A model generated the notes under the pieces. The model saw nothing but the letters and a program-made list of their open reading frames with translations. It was not told where the DNA came from and ran no database searches. DNA of 64,000 nucleotides from Stutzerimonas stutzeri. GTDB taxonomy: Bacteria > Pseudomonadota > Gammaproteobacteria > Pseudomonadales > Pseudomonadaceae. This document shows positions 28,427 to 38,715 of the stretch, one piece after another. The stretch lies in contig NZ_JAMOHY010000010.1 in the NCBI RefSeq assembly GCF_024448695.1, forward strand, positions 47,508 through 111,507. The letters run 5' to 3'. Both the position numbers and the translations under genes were made by a program. How positions within the stretch are numbered: position 1 is the first letter of the stretch; each line of letters starts with the position of its first letter.

Positions 28427-29581
28427 CTAAGCGGGAGTAGCCCCTAACCAATCCGCGTAAAAAAAGACCAGCTTTCCCGCCAGATCGCCATTGGCGACCT
28501 GTTTACGAGTCCAGTGTTCGGCATGCGCCAGCAGTTGCGCTTCATGTTCGAGCATCGTCAACCAGGCCTCGCCACTGCCTTCGCCGCTGTTCCAGGCACG
28601 CCAGAAACCCCGCAACGCATCACTCGCCTCGGGTGTAAGGCCACGCAGATAGAGTTCGAAAAAAGCATTGAGCTTGTCCCAGTGAGCATCCTCTTCCTGC
28701 GGATAGATATGCCAGACCAGTGGTCGCCCGGCCCATTGCGCGCGGATAAAGGATTCCTCGCCACGTACCGCATTGAAATCACAGCACCACAACAGCATGT
28801 CGTACTGATGCTGGGTCATGAATGGCAGCACGGCGATATCCAGCGAACCACGCTGATAGCGATCACCGGCGCGCAGCTGCTCAAGCTCCAACCAGCGCGC
28901 CACGTCCTCCAGCACACGACCTTCCGGCACCAGTAACTGCGACGGCTGTGCCTGCGCCGCCAAGGCATCGAGCCAGCTGGCGATGGCAGGGTTCTCGTAG
29001 GCGAACAACGACAGCAGCGTCGTACCGGGCTGTACGTTCAGATCGAAGCTCTGCAGAAAGGCTTCGCGCAGCGAGAGGTCATTCTGGAAGGCCTCGCGCC
29101 GGGCAATCAAATCGCCCTCGCGTATGAGCCCGCCGGTGCCTTCTTCGAATCCAGGGAAAAAGAAATACTTCTGCAAACCATCGGATTGCATGGAAGGCAG
29201 TGCGTGGCAGCCCACCACCCAGTCTTCGGCACTCAGGTATTCCAGATTGAGCCAGAGAATGCGCCGCTTACTGGCGGCCATGGCGGCGATGTATTCATCA
29301 GGCAACCGGCACGCAAAGGCTTCGATCACCACATCGGCAGGCTCGACGTCCGGCCACTGGGGCGACCAGTGGCGGATTTCGACGCCTTCATGCCACTGCT
29401 GGCTGGCCGTGGCGCTGGCGCTGGGCTGCAGCCGGGCAAAGGTCTGCAGGTCATCGATCCACAGGCGCACCTGCTGTCCATGTTCGACCACCAACTGCCG
29501 TGCCAGACGCCAGGTCACGCCGATATCGCCGTAGTTATCCACCACAACGCAGAAAATATCCCAGCTCGCTTTAACCGACAA
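28427..29581 (-). CDS. earP: EF-P arginine rhamnosyltransferase EarP
   Basis: Transfers rhamnose from dTDP-L-rhamnose to R32 of EF-P, activating it. 384 residues. The start is taken as a TTG (MSVKASWDIF) with AGGAG eight bases upstream; there is no ATG nearby in frame. The catalytic aspartates appear at D15 and D19 in VDNYGDIGVTW, equivalent to D13 and D17 described in P. putida EarP. The nucleotide-sugar site includes FNAVRGEESFIRAQWAG. It sits 88 bases upstream of efp, as in other pseudomonads. Confidence 0.93.
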   Translation of the reverse strand: MSVKASWDIFCVVVDNYGDIGVTWRLARQLVVEHGQQVRLWIDDLQTFARLQPSASATASQQWHEGVEIRHWSPQWPDVEPADVVIEAFACRLPDEYIAAMAASKRRILWLNLEYLSAEDWVVGCHALPSMQSDGLQKYFFFPGFEEGTGGLIREGDLIARREAFQNDLSLREAFLQSFDLNVQPGTTLLSLFAYENPAIASWLDALAAQAQPSQLLVPEGRVLEDVARWLELEQLRAGDRYQRGSLDIAVLPFMTQHQYDMLLWCCDFNAVRGEESFIRAQWAGRPLVWHIYPQEEDAHWDKLNAFFELYLRGLTPEASDALRGFWRAWNSGEGSGEAWLTMLEHEAQLLAHAEHWTRKQVANGDLAGKLVFFYADWLGATPA

Positions 29582-29775
29582 AACGATTGCTCCTGCAGAA
29601 ATATCAGGACAGTTTGCACCAGCCTTGCAGGCTGAAAAAAAGAAGGATACAGGCTCATCCAGGCAGATGATCTTGAAGCGATACGCTTGCTTTTGTGACA
29701 GCAGGTCAGCAGCGTAGCTGACTGAGGAACGGATCGAATCCGAAAGTGTTGCGAGGAACAGCGCTTCGTTATGGA

Positions 29776-29887
29776 GGTGAACCCTACCAGCCACACCCCG
29801 GCACACAATGTCACCGCTGCGGCTGCTCCCTTCCGGGCCTGACCGGGTTCACGGCTGATCGTTGCGAGGGGACCGGCAGGGCCCACC
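29776..29887 (-). ncRNA. ffs: Signal recognition particle RNA, small bacterial type (4.5S)
   Basis: On the minus strand the RNA begins GGTGGGCCCTGCCGG and ends in the complementary GGTAGGGTTCACC. The universally conserved apical domain reads GGTCAGGCCCGGAAGGGAGC followed by AGCC, the Ffh-binding loop. Length about 112 bases, one long hairpin. It lies between earP and a divergent flavoprotein gene. A TACAAT box lies about 45 bases upstream with TTGTAA 16 bases before it, a possible promoter. Confidence 0.95.
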
Positions 29888-31257
<1,370 letters not shown>

Positions 31258-31360
31258 AGACGCAAAGCGGACTGCGCCAGAAGGTCCGGAGCAAGGCTGC
31301 AGGGTAAAGTGGCGCGGTGCTATCATGCCGTCTTTCTTGCCCTGCCTGTCCGGAGTCACG

Positions 31361-32170
31361 ATGAACCCCTCAACCCTGATCGGCATTATCGCGAGCATCG
31401 GACTGCTCGCCGTGGTGATGCTGTTCGCTGCGGAAGACCCGTCACTGTTCATCGACCTGCCCAGCATCGGCATCGTGGTGGTCGGCACCCTGGCTGCAAC
31501 CTTCATCAGCTACCCGTTGCGGGAAGTCATGCGGGTGTTCGGGCTGATCTGGACGGTGATGCGCAACGAGCGTCTGTATACCCATCAGGACCTTGAGGAA
31601 CTGGTGCAGATATCCCGACTGTGGATAAGCGGTGATCTGCCTGCGGTCGAACGTGCGGTGGAAAAGGTCAGCAACCCCTTCCTGCGCACGGGCGTGCAGC
31701 TGGTGGTCGACAATACCCCGGAAGAAGACATCATCGACCTGCTGCAGTGGCGTATCGCTCGCCTGCGCGCGCGGGAAAATGCCGAGGCGCAACTGTTCCG
31801 CGCCATGGCCAGCTATGCCCCGGCATTCGGCATGATCGGCACCCTGGTCGGGCTGATCAACCTGATGTTCATGCTCGGCAGCGGCGACATGGAGCTGATC
31901 GGTCGCAGCCTCGCCGTGGCCCTGATGACCACCTTCTACGGCATTCTCCTGGCCAACCTGTTGCTCAAGCCCGTGGCAGTTAAACTCGAACGCCGCACGG
32001 AACAACGCGTCGCCCTGATGAACCTGGTGATGCAGGGTATCTCGATGATGTGCAACCGCCGCAGCCCGGCGTACATGCGCGAAACGCTGAAATCCTTCAT
32101 CGCTCATCACGACGACGACATTCGCGATGCCGGTAATGGCAGCTCGCGCGTCAAGTCGCAGGACGCCTGA
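31361..32170 (+). CDS. MotA/PomA-like stator channel subunit
   Basis: Inner-membrane proton or sodium channel subunit of the MotA/TolQ/ExbB group, 269 residues. Four membrane segments are visible: two near the N terminus (IGIIASIGLLAVVMLF and IGIVVVGTLAATFISY) and two around APAFGMIGTLVGLINLMFML and SLAVALMTTFYGILLANLLL. A large cytoplasmic loop lies between, as in MotA, and the charged C terminus follows. The sequence looks closer to PomA/MotC than to E. coli MotA. It is paired with a MotB-like gene and no other flagellar gene is nearby. Confidence 0.85.
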   Translation: MNPSTLIGIIASIGLLAVVMLFAAEDPSLFIDLPSIGIVVVGTLAATFISYPLREVMRVFGLIWTVMRNERLYTHQDLEELVQISRLWISGDLPAVERAVEKVSNPFLRTGVQLVVDNTPEEDIIDLLQWRIARLRARENAEAQLFRAMASYAPAFGMIGTLVGLINLMFMLGSGDMELIGRSLAVALMTTFYGILLANLLLKPVAVKLERRTEQRVALMNLVMQGISMMCNRRSPAYMRETLKSFIAHHDDDIRDAGNGSSRVKSQDA

Positions 32171-32171
32171 G

Positions 32172-32900
32172 TTGAACGGGCAATCAGCACCTGGCGGTCG
32201 CTTCGCCAAATGGCATGTCGAACCACGTCAGGATGAGGAGCAGGACGCCTGGCTGCTGACCTATCTCGACATGCTGACCCTGCTGCTGGTGATGATGGTG
32301 ATCATGCTCACCCTGGCCGGCAAGGGCGACGGCGAGAGCAGCCAGCCTGCTATGAACAGCGACTCCACGTCGGACACCCTGATCGTGGTCGGTAATCCAC
32401 TGCAGATTTCAGACTCGCCGCTGCCCATCGCTCCGATTATCGCCGATCCGCTGGCCGAACCCCCGGCAGCCACGGATGAGCAGGAGAAGCTGGCGATGGA
32501 TCTGGGTGAAGACATCGAGGTGATCATCAATGAGGGCAGTATCAGCTTTCGTATCAGCAGTGAGATTCTCTTCGGCTCCGGCCAGGCCGAACTGGAAAAT
32601 GCCGGTCTGGACGTGATCGACCGGCTGATCCCGACCCTGGCAGCGAGCAAGCACCGGATCATAGTCGAGGGCCACACCGACAACCTGCCCATCCAGACCG
32701 AACGCTTCCCTTCCAACTGGGAACTCTCGGCCAGCCGTGCCAGCAGCGTGGTGCGCTATCTGCAAATGACCGGCATCGAGGCCGCCCGCATGAGCGCCAC
32801 CGGCTACGCAGACACTCGCCCGCTCGGTGACAACAGCGTTGACCAGGGCCGCGCCAGCAATCGCCGCGTCGAACTGATCATGCAAACCCAGGCGGAGTAG
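32172..32900 (+). CDS. MotB/OmpA-domain stator subunit
   Basis: Partner of the MotA-like protein, about 242 residues. The TTG at 32172 directly after the previous stop was chosen; an ATG at 32127 overlapping the previous gene is possible. A single transmembrane helix follows the ion-binding aspartate (D33 in TYLDMLTLLL). A proline-rich linker leads to a C-terminal OmpA-like peptidoglycan-binding domain with VEGHTDNLPIQTERF, NWELSASRASSVVRYL and GRASNRRVEL. Confidence 0.85.
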   Translation: MNGQSAPGGRFAKWHVEPRQDEEQDAWLLTYLDMLTLLLVMMVIMLTLAGKGDGESSQPAMNSDSTSDTLIVVGNPLQISDSPLPIAPIIADPLAEPPAATDEQEKLAMDLGEDIEVIINEGSISFRISSEILFGSGQAELENAGLDVIDRLIPTLAASKHRIIVEGHTDNLPIQTERFPSNWELSASRASSVVRYLQMTGIEAARMSATGYADTRPLGDNSVDQGRASNRRVELIMQTQAE

Positions 32901-32927
32901 CCCTGATCCGCAAGCGGGAATACGGCA

Positions 32928-33860
32928 TCAACCCAGCGCGGTATCCAGAAACATCATGACCGCAAAGCCGCCCATCAAGCCGACGGTTGCCGAGGTCTGG
33001 TGACCATTGCGGTGGGTTTCCGGGATGACCTCATGGGACACCACGAAGATCATCGCGCCGGCAGCCAGCCCCAGGCTGACCGGGTAGGCGATGGCGAAGC
33101 CACTGGATATCCCCAGACCAACCAGCGCACCCAGCGGCTCCATTAGCCCCGACGCAGCGGCAATCAGCACCGCCCGCAACGCGGGGAGCCCGATGCTTCG
33201 CAGCGCCAGCGCCACGGCCAGCCCTTCAGGGATATCCTGGATCGCAATCGCCATGGCCAGCGGCACGCCCACATTCATGTCACCCTCGGCGAAGCCCACG
33301 CCGATGGCCATGCCTTCGGGAATGTTATGCAGGATGATCGCGAAGACAAACAGCCAGACCCGACTGATGCGCTGATGCTCCGGCCCGAAGGCCCCGGCGC
33401 TTTCATGCTCATGCGGCGTGAAATAATCCAACCCGAGCATCAGCAATACGCCCAGCCCAAGGCCCGCTACCACGGTCGCTGCCGCGGCGGGTCCACTGCC
33501 CAGCAGATCGCGCGCTGCCTCCAGTCCCGGAAGAATCAGTGAGAAGGAGCTGGCGGCGAGCATCATCCCGGCGGCGAAGCCGAGCATGCTGTCCTGCATA
33601 CGCACTGAAATATTGCGCAGCACGATGGCCATCAACGCACCGAACGAGGTTGCCGCAAAGCCGGCGGTGCCCCCGAGCAGCGCGTAGCGGATATTGATCT
33701 GTTCGCTGTTTTCAAAGGCGCTGTAACCACTGGCCGCAAGCAGCATCAGCACGATCAGCAGCGTGCCACCAAGCCCCAGCGCAACCAGGGGATTTGCCTG
33801 CGCATGGGCAAGCCATACCGCACGCAGCGATGCTGTTGCATTTTGGGTAGTCGTTGCCAT
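32928..33860 (-). CDS. ZIP-family metal transporter (GufA-like)
   Basis: Integral membrane divalent-cation importer, probably zinc, 310 residues from MATTTQNATAS. Around eight helices are apparent. The metal-path motifs are intact: HNIPEGMAIGVG in helix IV, AIQDIPEGLAVALAL in helix V, and VVSHEVIPETHRNG near the end. A histidine-bearing loop (FTPHEHESAGAFGPEH) precedes helix IV. It is divergent from a CsoR-like regulator gene, which is a plausible regulatory partner by position only. Confidence 0.9.
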   Translation of the reverse strand: MATTTQNATASLRAVWLAHAQANPLVALGLGGTLLIVLMLLAASGYSAFENSEQINIRYALLGGTAGFAATSFGALMAIVLRNISVRMQDSMLGFAAGMMLAASSFSLILPGLEAARDLLGSGPAAAATVVAGLGLGVLLMLGLDYFTPHEHESAGAFGPEHQRISRVWLFVFAIILHNIPEGMAIGVGFAEGDMNVGVPLAMAIAIQDIPEGLAVALALRSIGLPALRAVLIAAASGLMEPLGALVGLGISSGFAIAYPVSLGLAAGAMIFVVSHEVIPETHRNGHQTSATVGLMGGFAVMMFLDTALG

Positions 33861-34048
33861 TTTGCGCCCTTGCACGGAGTTCTGTTGCCATCGCCGCAAC
33901 CGTAATCGCAACGCATGACAACGCTAGGACCCTAACCGCCTCGCAAGGTTTTCAACAGGCCCGCAGCACCTGCCCTGCGACCTTGTAGCCAGTGAAGAGA
34001 CTCACCGGTAGGATGCACCGGGAAGAACTGCCGATCCATAGGACTCGA

Positions 34049-34333
34049 ATGAAAGACGATATTTCCGCCCCGGCCAACATGCAGGATCAGCAACAGGCAA
34101 TGCTCCGGCGACTGGCGCGCATCGAAGGCCAGATTCGCGGCATTCAGGCGATGATCAAGCGTGGCGAAGATTGCGAGTCGATTGCCCAGCAGTTTTCCGC
34201 CTCACGCAGCGCGCTGGACAAGGCCTATCGACTGCTGCTCACCTGTCTGCTCGAAGAAGCCCTGCAGGACAAGGAGCAGGACACTACCGAAGCCCTGACG
34301 CGCGTTCGCGAGATATTCACCAAATACACCTGA
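34049..34333 (+). CDS. CsoR/RcnR-family repressor with altered metal site
   Basis: All-helical metal-sensing repressor family (DUF156), 94 residues. The N-terminal helix carries LRRLARIEGQIRGIQAMI, the family signature. The conserved cysteine is present (C42 in GEDCES). However, the position of the usual helix-2 histidine is leucine, with C66 one residue before it. The sensor chemistry is therefore unlike canonical CsoR, RcnR or FrmR. It ends 13 bases from the convergent rlmL stop. Start ATG at 34049; an upstream in-frame start lacks support. Confidence 0.85.
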   Translation: MKDDISAPANMQDQQQAMLRRLARIEGQIRGIQAMIKRGEDCESIAQQFSASRSALDKAYRLLLTCLLEEALQDKEQDTTEALTRVREIFTKYT

Positions 34334-34346
34334 GCACTTCCCCACA

Positions 34347-36536
34347 TCACCGCGCCTGGAGCTTCCAGGCACGGTGGATCTTGCTGTTGCGACGAAAATC
34401 CTCATCCAGCGTGGCGCCGGTGATTTCCTCTACGGCGTAACGCTCGACCATGCCCGGATCAAGCACGAACTTGCGGAAGTTGTTGGAAAAATAGAGCGTT
34501 CCACCTGGCGCCAGACGCGCCATCGCCAGATCCAGCAAGGCCACATGATCACGCTGAACATCGAACACGCCCTCCATCCGCTTGGAATTGGAGAAGGTCG
34601 GCGGGTCGATGAAGATCAGGTCATATTCGCCACGATCCTCCTCCAGCCATGCCATCACATCCGCCTGTTCCAGGCGCTGCCGATCCGACAGACCGTTCAG
34701 CGCCAGGTTGCGCCGTGCCCAGTCGAGATAGGTTTTCGACAGATCGACACTGGTGGTGCTGCGAGCACCACCCTTGGCCGCATGCACGGTTGCCGTCGCC
34801 GTGTAGCAATACAGATTGAGAAAGCGCTTACCGGCGGCTTCACGTTGAATGCGCAGGCGCATCGGACGGTGATCGAGAAACAGCCCCGTATCCAGATAAT
34901 CGGTGAGATTCACCAATAGCTTGACGCCACCCTCGTTCACCTCGAGAAATTCACCCTGACTGGCCTGGCGCTCGTATTGGCGCGTGCCGCTCTGACGCTC
35001 GCGCCGCTTGACCACCACCCGCTCGCGGGAAATGCCCAGCGCCTGGGGAATCGCTCCCAGCGCATCGAACAGACGCTCCTGGGCCTTCTGCGGGTCAATC
35101 GAACGTGGCGGCGCGTATTCCTGCACATGCACCCAGTCCCCGTAGAGGTCGATGGCCAGAGCATATTCCGGCATGTCGGCGTCATACAGGCGGTAACACT
35201 GGATGCCTTCCTTGCGCGCCCACTTGCCCAGTTGGCGGAGGTTCTTCTGCAGACGATTGGCGAACATCTGCCCGCCTTCACTGAGACGCGCCAGTTCCGC
35301 CACCGGTTGCGGAACGATATTGTCAGTCTTGTCGACAGAGGATGCCGAACGCTGGCCGGTGACGAACTGGTCCAGCTCAACCTTGATCAGCAACAGCTTG
35401 CAGGGCAAGGCGCCGTTCCAGAAGGCGTATTGCTTGTGGCTGCGAATGCCCATGCGCTTGCCCAGGTCGGGAGCAGACGTCAGCACTGCCGCCTCCCAAC
35501 CGAGACAGGCCTGACGCAGGCGTTCACCGAGGTTTTGGTAGAGATAGACCAGGCTGGCTTCGTCACCGAGGCGCTCGCCATAGGGCGGATTACAGATCAC
35601 CAGCCCTTTCTGGTTCTGATCCGGGCGTGGCTCAAAGGTCGCCACATCGCCCTGATAGACGCGAATCCAGCTCGCCAGCCCGGCCCGCTCGATGTTGTTC
35701 TTGGCCGGCTGGATAAGCCGTGGATCGGCTTCGTAACCGCGTATCCACAACGGCTGCCGGGCCATGCCTGCCTCGGCCCGTGCCTGCGCCTCGTCATGCA
35801 GACGGTTCCACAGTGCCGGCACATGCCCGAGCCAGGCGCTGAAGCCCCAGCGCTCGCGGCGCAGGTTAGGTGCAATATCGGCGGCCATCATGGCGCCTTC
35901 GACCAGAAAGGTACCCACGCCACACATGGGATCGGTCAGCGCACCACCGGCTGCGGCAATGCGTGGCCAGCCGGCACGGATCAGCACGGCGGCGGCCAGG
36001 TTCTCCTTGAGTGGCGCCGCGCCCTGCTGCAGGCGATAACCGCGCTGGTGCAGGCTATGCCCGGACAGGTCCAGCGACAGCACCGCCTGACCGCGATCCA
36101 GGCGCAGATGCACGCGCAGATCCGGGTTCAGCTTGTCGACGCTTGGCCGCTCACCGGCAGGCGTACGCAGCCGGTCGACGATGGCGTCCTTGACCTTGAG
36201 TGCGCCAAAGTGGGTGTTGTCGATTCCCGAACCATGACCACTGAACTCAACCGCCAGCGTGCCGGTTGCATCCAGATGCTCGGACCAGTCAACCCGGTAA
36301 ACACCGTCATAGAGTGTTTCAGCATTTTCAGTGGCGAAGCGGTCGATCACCAGCAATACACGATTGGCCAGCCGCGACCAGAGGCACAGCCGATACGCCA
36401 CTTCCATCGAGCCGAAGCCACGAATGGCGGAAGTCTGCTCGCGCGCCTCTTCGAGCCCAAGGCCGATGGCTTCGTCGAGCAGCAGGCCTTCGAGGCCTTT
36501 GGGGCAAGTGAGGATGAGTTCGTGGCGATCAGTCAT
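34347..36536 (-). CDS. rlmL: 23S rRNA methyltransferase RlmKL (m2G2445 / m7G2069)
   Basis: Bifunctional rRNA modification enzyme, 729 residues, the fused RlmL-RlmK form of gamma-proteobacteria. The N-terminal half has a THUMP domain, SAM motif DPMCGVGTFLVEGAM and the N2-guanine motif NPPYGERLG. The C-terminal half (RlmK) has DHRPMRLRI, LYCYTATATVHAAKGGA and DPPTFSNSKRM. Full length with no frameshift. Upstream is a 348-base gap shared with rmf. Confidence 0.96.
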   Translation of the reverse strand: MTDRHELILTCPKGLEGLLLDEAIGLGLEEAREQTSAIRGFGSMEVAYRLCLWSRLANRVLLVIDRFATENAETLYDGVYRVDWSEHLDATGTLAVEFSGHGSGIDNTHFGALKVKDAIVDRLRTPAGERPSVDKLNPDLRVHLRLDRGQAVLSLDLSGHSLHQRGYRLQQGAAPLKENLAAAVLIRAGWPRIAAAGGALTDPMCGVGTFLVEGAMMAADIAPNLRRERWGFSAWLGHVPALWNRLHDEAQARAEAGMARQPLWIRGYEADPRLIQPAKNNIERAGLASWIRVYQGDVATFEPRPDQNQKGLVICNPPYGERLGDEASLVYLYQNLGERLRQACLGWEAAVLTSAPDLGKRMGIRSHKQYAFWNGALPCKLLLIKVELDQFVTGQRSASSVDKTDNIVPQPVAELARLSEGGQMFANRLQKNLRQLGKWARKEGIQCYRLYDADMPEYALAIDLYGDWVHVQEYAPPRSIDPQKAQERLFDALGAIPQALGISRERVVVKRRERQSGTRQYERQASQGEFLEVNEGGVKLLVNLTDYLDTGLFLDHRPMRLRIQREAAGKRFLNLYCYTATATVHAAKGGARSTTSVDLSKTYLDWARRNLALNGLSDRQRLEQADVMAWLEEDRGEYDLIFIDPPTFSNSKRMEGVFDVQRDHVALLDLAMARLAPGGTLYFSNNFRKFVLDPGMVERYAVEEITGATLDEDFRRNSKIHRAWKLQAR

Positions 36537-36884
36537 GGCATGTCCAGAAAAGTGTTCGGTTTGGCAGTGCGCTTCGCCCTGTCAGACCGGGGCAAACGGT
36601 GTATTGGCCTGCCCTTTTCAAATCGGTGCAGGTGTCACGCCGACGGCCTCGTGTAATCCACGGTTGGCGCGCCTTATGGGAGAGAGCAGGGTTCGGTTAC
36701 TTCCTTATGACAAAACGATCATTCCAGCTTCGGACGCATTGGGTTAGAACTCGACTCAGTCCGGCAGCGCAATGCTACCGGAAGGACTCCGCCACGCCGG
36801 CAGCGGAATCCGATGGCAGTCTAACTGCCCGACCTCGCCATGAGGTCAACAGGAACACCAGTCAACCACTGAGGGCAATACCCA
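36537..36884. other. rlmL-rmf divergent intergenic region
   Basis: 348 bases with no convincing coding frame. It must contain the promoters of rlmL (minus) and rmf (plus), but I could not pick box pairs I trust. GAGGG before the rmf ATG is the only clear element. Confidence 0.4.
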
Positions 36885-37100
36885 ATGAGAAGACTCAAGC
36901 GTGATCCGATGGAACGAGCATTTCTACGCGGTTATCAGCATGGCATACACGGCAAATCTCGCGATCTGTGCCCCTTCTACCATCCCGAAGTGCGCCAAGC
37001 CTGGATTAACGGCTGGCGGGAGGGTCGCGGCGACAACTGGGATGGTCTGACCGGCACCGCCGGTCTTCATCGACTGAACGAACTCAACGCGGTCGGCTGA
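36885..37100 (+). CDS. rmf: Ribosome modulation factor
   Basis: Small basic protein that binds 30S/70S ribosomes in stationary phase and drives 100S dimer formation. 71 residues. It matches Rmf across its length: MRRLKRDPMERAFLRGYQ, the GKSRDLCPF segment, and RQAWINGWREGRGDNWDG. The C-terminal tail is slightly longer than in E. coli. Adjacent to rlmL and pyrD, the same order known from other pseudomonads. Confidence 0.97.
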   Translation: MRRLKRDPMERAFLRGYQHGIHGKSRDLCPFYHPEVRQAWINGWREGRGDNWDGLTGTAGLHRLNELNAVG

Positions 37101-37158
37101 CACAGGATCACACCGACTTCAACAGGCACGCCCCACCCGGGCGGCGGGCTGAAGCCCA

Positions 37159-37179
37159 GGGGCTCCCCAAGGGAGCCCC
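37159..37179. other. Strong hairpin between rmf and pyrD
   Basis: Nine-bp perfect GC-rich stem GGGGCTCCC / GGGAGCCCC with a CAA loop, placed between convergent rmf and pyrD. No T run follows on either strand, so classical intrinsic termination is not supported; it may block readthrough or protect 3' ends. Confidence 0.5.
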
Positions 37180-37199
37180 ACCGGGTAATCGAATACCTT

Positions 37200-38240
37200 C
37201 TAGAAACTCCCATCCTTGCGCGAGCGAATGGCTGCGATGGCATCCACCGACTCGCGTATCAATGCGGGGCCCTTGTAGATAAAACCTGTGTAAAGCTGCA
37301 CCAGGCTTGCCCCTGCCTCGATCTTTTCCGCCGCGTGACGCCCTTCGGTGATACCGCCAACCGCGATGATCGGCAGGCGCCCCCCCAGGGTTTCAGCCAG
37401 CACCTTGACGGTATGTGTGCTCTTGTCCCGAACCGGCGCGCCGGAAAGCCCACCGGCCTCATCGGCATGGGCCAGCCCGGCGACGCCGTCACGACCCAAG
37501 GTGGTATTGGTGGCGATGATGGCGTCCATCCCGGCCTGAAAAACCGTATCGGCCACCAGTACGATTTCTTCGTCGGTCATGTCAGGGGCTATCTTGATGG
37601 CAAGCGGTACGCGCTTGCCATGCAACACTTCCAGATCCTCTCGACGCAGGCGAAGCGCATCGAGCAGTTGCTTGAGCGAATCACCGAATTGCAGGCTGCG
37701 CAGCCCCGGCGTGTTGGGTGAACTGACATTCACCGTGACATAGCTCGCCTGGTGGTAAACCTTGTCCAGGCACAGCAGATAGTCGTCCTGGGCGCGCTCA
37801 ACCGGCGTATCGAAATTCTTGCCGATGTTGATACCCAGAATGCCCTTGAAACGCGCCGCATCAACCCGTTCCAGCAATGCATCGACGCCATGGTTGTTGA
37901 AACCCATGCGATTGATGATCGCCTCCGCTTCCGGCAGGCGAAAGATGCGCGGCTTGGGATTTCCAGGCTGCGGTCTGGGCGTCACGGTGCCTACTTCGAC
38001 AAAGCCAAAGCCCAGCTGTGACAGGCCGCAGATCGCCTCGGCATTCTTGTCCAGACCTGCCGCCATACCGACGGGGTTGGGAAAGTCCAGCCCCATCACC
38101 CGCACGGGCAGGCTTGCCGGTGCCTTGCTGAGCATGGCGTTCAGCCCCAGTCGGCCACCCGCCCCGATAAGGTCCAGCGACAACTCATGGGAATTTTCAG
38201 GGGTTAACTTGAATAGCAGCCGGCGAGCCAGGTTGTACAT
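37200..38240 (-). CDS. pyrD: Dihydroorotate dehydrogenase (quinone), class 2
   Basis: Membrane-associated flavoprotein of pyrimidine synthesis, oxidising dihydroorotate with ubiquinone. 346 residues. The N-terminal amphipathic segment [20 protein letters not shown] is the class 2 quinone tunnel. FMN and substrate motifs are [25 protein letters not shown], and [12 protein letters not shown] with the class 2 catalytic serine. [10 protein letters not shown] and [12 protein letters not shown] close the phosphate site. Confidence 0.97.
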   Translation of the reverse strand: MYNLARRLLFKLTPENSHELSLDLIGAGGRLGLNAMLSKAPASLPVRVMGLDFPNPVGMAAGLDKNAEAICGLSQLGFGFVEVGTVTPRPQPGNPKPRIFRLPEAEAIINRMGFNNHGVDALLERVDAARFKGILGINIGKNFDTPVERAQDDYLLCLDKVYHQASYVTVNVSSPNTPGLRSLQFGDSLKQLLDALRLRREDLEVLHGKRVPLAIKIAPDMTDEEIVLVADTVFQAGMDAIIATNTTLGRDGVAGLAHADEAGGLSGAPVRDKSTHTVKVLAETLGGRLPIIAVGGITEGRHAAEKIEAGASLVQLYTGFIYKGPALIRESVDAIAAIRSRKDGSF

Positions 38241-38328
38241 ACGCAGCTAGATCCTGGGAAAGTTGACGCGAAAGTATAGCAGGCAGGACGCTGCTACAGC
38301 GGTGTGCAAATCACCATGAGCGCCCCAT

Positions 38329-38550
38329 TCAATCGAGTTTGCGCAGACAAGTCAGCTTGCCGTCCTCTGAAAATTCCATTTCGAATGAACCATATACCCC
38401 GACGGTTGTCGTAAACGGGCGCAAGTGGTGAGCTGGCAAACTGACACGTATCCCATCCCTGCTTCTTACCAGAATGCGGTTGGCCTGCCCCTGATAGACT
38501 GCCAGCAACCGCTCGGCAGGCAATGCGATATCCAGCACGAGGCGTGGCAT
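38329..38550 (-). CDS. DUF2835-family small protein
   Basis: 73-residue conserved protein of unknown function, upstream of pyrD on the same strand. AGGAG lies seven bases before the ATG, which fixes the start and rejects a 377-residue frame running antisense through the neighbouring plus-strand gene. The sequence is mainly beta-strand in character: IRVSLPAHHLRPFTTTVGVY and GSFEMEFSEDGKL. The family assignment is from memory of similar small Pseudomonas proteins. Confidence 0.75.
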   Translation of the reverse strand: MPRLVLDIALPAERLLAVYQGQANRILVRSRDGIRVSLPAHHLRPFTTTVGVYGSFEMEFSEDGKLTCLRKLD

Positions 38551-38715
38551 GGAGGCTCCTTTAATGATCAGTACGACGATATTGCCACAAGGCTGTGTCC
38601 TCAGTGTCTTGCTACCTGTCGCGCGCCCCGCTTGCAACCTGGGTCTTCGCAAAGCCAGTGCAGGTTCTTGCAGGCTCTGGCACACTTTGCCCCCTGTACA
38701 GCGAGCCCATCCAGA

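Noticed and set aside
33861..34048. Possible MerR/CueR-type operator (ACCTTGTAGCC region) between the ZIP and CsoR-like genes
   Set aside because: The dyad symmetry is poor and spacing does not fit a 19-20-base promoter spacer.
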